Positions 62,151 to 64,000 of a stretch of DNA of 64,000 nucleotides are shown here, one piece after another. Position numbers and translations under genes: made by a program. This DNA comes from Saxidomus purpurata (Eukaryota > Mollusca > Bivalvia > Venerida > Veneridae), in contig JAFMSR010000007.1 of assembly GCA_022818135.1 (NCBI GenBank), positions 28,991,356 through 29,055,355 of the forward strand, read 5' to 3'. Position 1 is the stretch's first letter, and each line of letters begins with the position of its first letter. The notes under the pieces were generated by a model that was not told the DNA's origin, did not search any database, and worked only from the letters and a program-made list of their open reading frames with translations.

Positions 62151-62862
62151 GGGGTGATATTTGCTCTTTTACACCATTTCTTAATTGGCGCAGTAGTGCT
62201 TATATTAGATTTCAGTGTCTTATTCAAAAGTCTTATAAAACTTAATTCATTGAAAGATTAGCAATTGTTACTTAGTTGTAGGCTTTCCAGTGTAAATATT
62301 GTGCAATATTATTTAATTATTTGTGTTCATGTTTATTGTGCATTGTGATAAAGTATTTGCGATTTAATGTAACAGTTTTAATACTAAATCATGTATCAAG
62401 TCTCTTATAATTCTGACTTATGAAATGTTGAATTAAATAATTACATGTATGTTCATTATGCCTGCATGTATATGTATGTGAATGAGATTATAATAAATAA
62501 AATATACATTTCACATAAATCGATTTTAGAATTTAACCAAATTATGTTTTGCCCTTAAAGGTTATGGATTAATGCTTTATTCATTTATTCAAAAATCTCT
62601 TGTTTTTTTGTAAAGATTGTACAAACTGAGAAACTTTAATCTTGAAAGTGTAAATCTGTACGTTCGCTTGTCGGACAAGCCGGATAAGGTAATAACAGCT
62701 TGGCTTTAATTATAAGTAAGAAGAATCTTTCGAAAACAGGGAAACGGGAGATTGTTTTCACAAGTTTTTGTTAAGAATGAGTGTACGGAGAAAATAAGCT
62801 CAAAGCTATATAGGAAGCTAATTATTAGTTTATAATTACGAGTAATAAAAGATTTAACGATG

Positions 62863-62870
62863 TATATAAG
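62863..62870 (+). promoter_or_regulatory. candidate TATA box of the second cdc25
   Basis: TATATAAG, in the same context as 56867-56874, 112 bases before the ATG. Confidence 0.4.
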
Positions 62871-62981
62871 ATAGAAGTTATTTTAGTTTGTCATTACTTC
62901 TGCTATTCTTCCCTATATCAAATCATTTGAATCAATATACATTTACGTCATATTTACATCTACTACCGAAAGTACAAAAAT

Positions 62982-63779
62982 ATGGCATTGAGGTAAGTCA
63001 AGTTATTTTAAAACGTTTTACCATAAAAGTATACAAAATGCTTAAGATCAACTTTCAGGGCAATTCTAATTCTATTTTAGTATTTTACCTCAATCCAGAC
63101 AATTTTCTTCCAACAGACACTTGTCGTTCATGTGTTATCCGTATTCAATGATTTATTTCTCTCTTTTCAGACTACGTTTGTTTGAAGACACAGCATCTCC
63201 TGTGCACGCAGCTTCCGGTACAGTCTGGGACGAGATCGAGGCAGTGATTACGCCATTTGCAAAGTTCAGCAAAACAGTCAATTTAGGATCTGGGTCTGAA
63301 CCTGACCTTTCGGTAAGAAAATACAATATTACTAGTCTAACATAGAATTGTGTCAACCAAAATATTAGAATCTGTTTAAAAACCAGAAGTGTCGGAGTTA
63401 AGAATTTTATTCAGGTCTGCTTAAATCGCTCATAGGATGTATCAGTCATATAAGTGAAGCTAGCTGATAACCATTCCGGCTATAAAGAAGAGCTACAATG
63501 CTTCAAAATTGTGTTGTCGGCCATAAGCATATGTATCATGTACACATATTTTTTTAATAACTTGAAAAAATTATTTAGAAAAATTGTTTTTACGACATTG
63601 CCGTGGAATAATAATAATTTTAGTTTATTTTTATATTACAGATAAATATTCCGACACTGAAGTCGCTCAAGCACCAGACATCAGACGTGAGAAGAAGTTT
63701 GTTCTCAGGGAAACGTTTAGCAGACGACAATCTTGAACAAGAATCCCCAGTCACAAAGAAGCTGAAAAATGGATCTGAC
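62982..63779 (+). CDS. second CDC25-type phosphatase gene, first three exons only
   Basis: Paralogue of the gene at 56976-59168. Exons 62982-62992, 63171-63312 and 63642-63779 have the same lengths (11, 142 and 138 bases) and phases, with intact GT-AG sites and no stop. They encode the N-terminal 97 residues. Relative to the first copy the changes are E12A, T17A, D41N, F42L, A48P and H94N, plus one silent change. The nuclear signal and Ser86-Pro87 are kept. The phosphatase domain would begin just past the window, so whether this copy is a full gene or a 5' fragment cannot be told here. Confidence 0.85.
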
Positions 63780-64000
63780 GTAAGTAGTATTTCCGGATAT
63801 ATTATACTGAAATGCTAGATACTTTATTAAAGTCAAGAATATTTAAACATTCTGTTAAACCAAATTCTGTTAGACCACAAATGCAAGTTGTACCTTGCAC
63901 ACATTCTTTTATCTCATTATGTTCTCCAAATACAGTTTGTTAGATTGACGTAATTGTATTTGAAAATGAAGTACGGATATATGATATTGCATTACATTTC

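Larger units (their letters stand above)
62157..64000 (+). repeat. cdc25 segmental duplication, copy 2 (runs off window)
   Basis: Partner of 56134-57980 at an offset of about 6.0 kb, same orientation. Upstream and intron DNA shows small indels and scattered changes. The window ends about where intron 3 should meet exon 4. Confidence 0.9.

Overview
The window looks like AT-rich nuclear DNA from an invertebrate, most probably a bivalve mollusc. The reasons are a spliced CDC25-type phosphatase gene with GT-AG introns, many tRNA-derived SINE-like elements, and several repeat families of a kind I associate with bivalve genomes (elements opening with ACAAGAG, blocks rich in GACCTTGACC). The species call is inference. 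There are no operons, no bacterial genes and no CRISPR array. Almost all the DNA is repeat. The only convincing protein-coding genes are one complete and one partial copy of a cdc25 gene in the last 8 kb.

Layout. 1-2221 is the first copy of a 2.2 kb block found again at 12428-14632; each copy carries the same SINE and a tRNA-like relic. 3175-8165 is a satellite of about 62 monomers of ~80 bp. 8786-10750 holds a long inverted repeat with a SINE in its outer part. 11908-23450 is a patchwork of two non-autonomous element families, called A and B here. They share one plan: an ACAAGAG-type start, a small 5' hairpin, and a GCTCGA or GCTCACC box echoed near the 3' end; the longer A copies also have ~160 bp internal tandem repeats. 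SINEs and a small fold-back element lie among them. 23450-30480 is mostly unassigned DNA with SINE relics and a dispersed repeat module.

30790-32780 is a 13-unit array of 150-153 bp that ends on a fragment resembling a LINE ORF1 C-terminal domain. 33960-45378 is a 14-unit array of ~800 bp monomers. 45379-50420 is a GC-richer stretch of ~600 bp tandem units, interrupted by the core of a family A element. 50421-56130 is mostly unassigned, with a GA microsatellite, a SINE and a clean 869-bp inverted-repeat element.

56134-64000 is the cdc25 locus. The first gene (56976-59168, six exons, 307 codons) is complete, with the HCEFSSER active site, a plausible TATA box and a polyadenylation signal. A second copy starts 6.0 kb downstream and leaves the window just before exon 4. 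The 3 kb between them holds a 535-bp near-palindrome, a degenerate tandem repeat and tRNA-like relics. The copies differ at only seven of 280 coding positions, and six of those change an amino acid. The genes do not form a pathway; the window is best read as a duplicated cell-cycle gene beside a very array-rich, transposon-rich region.
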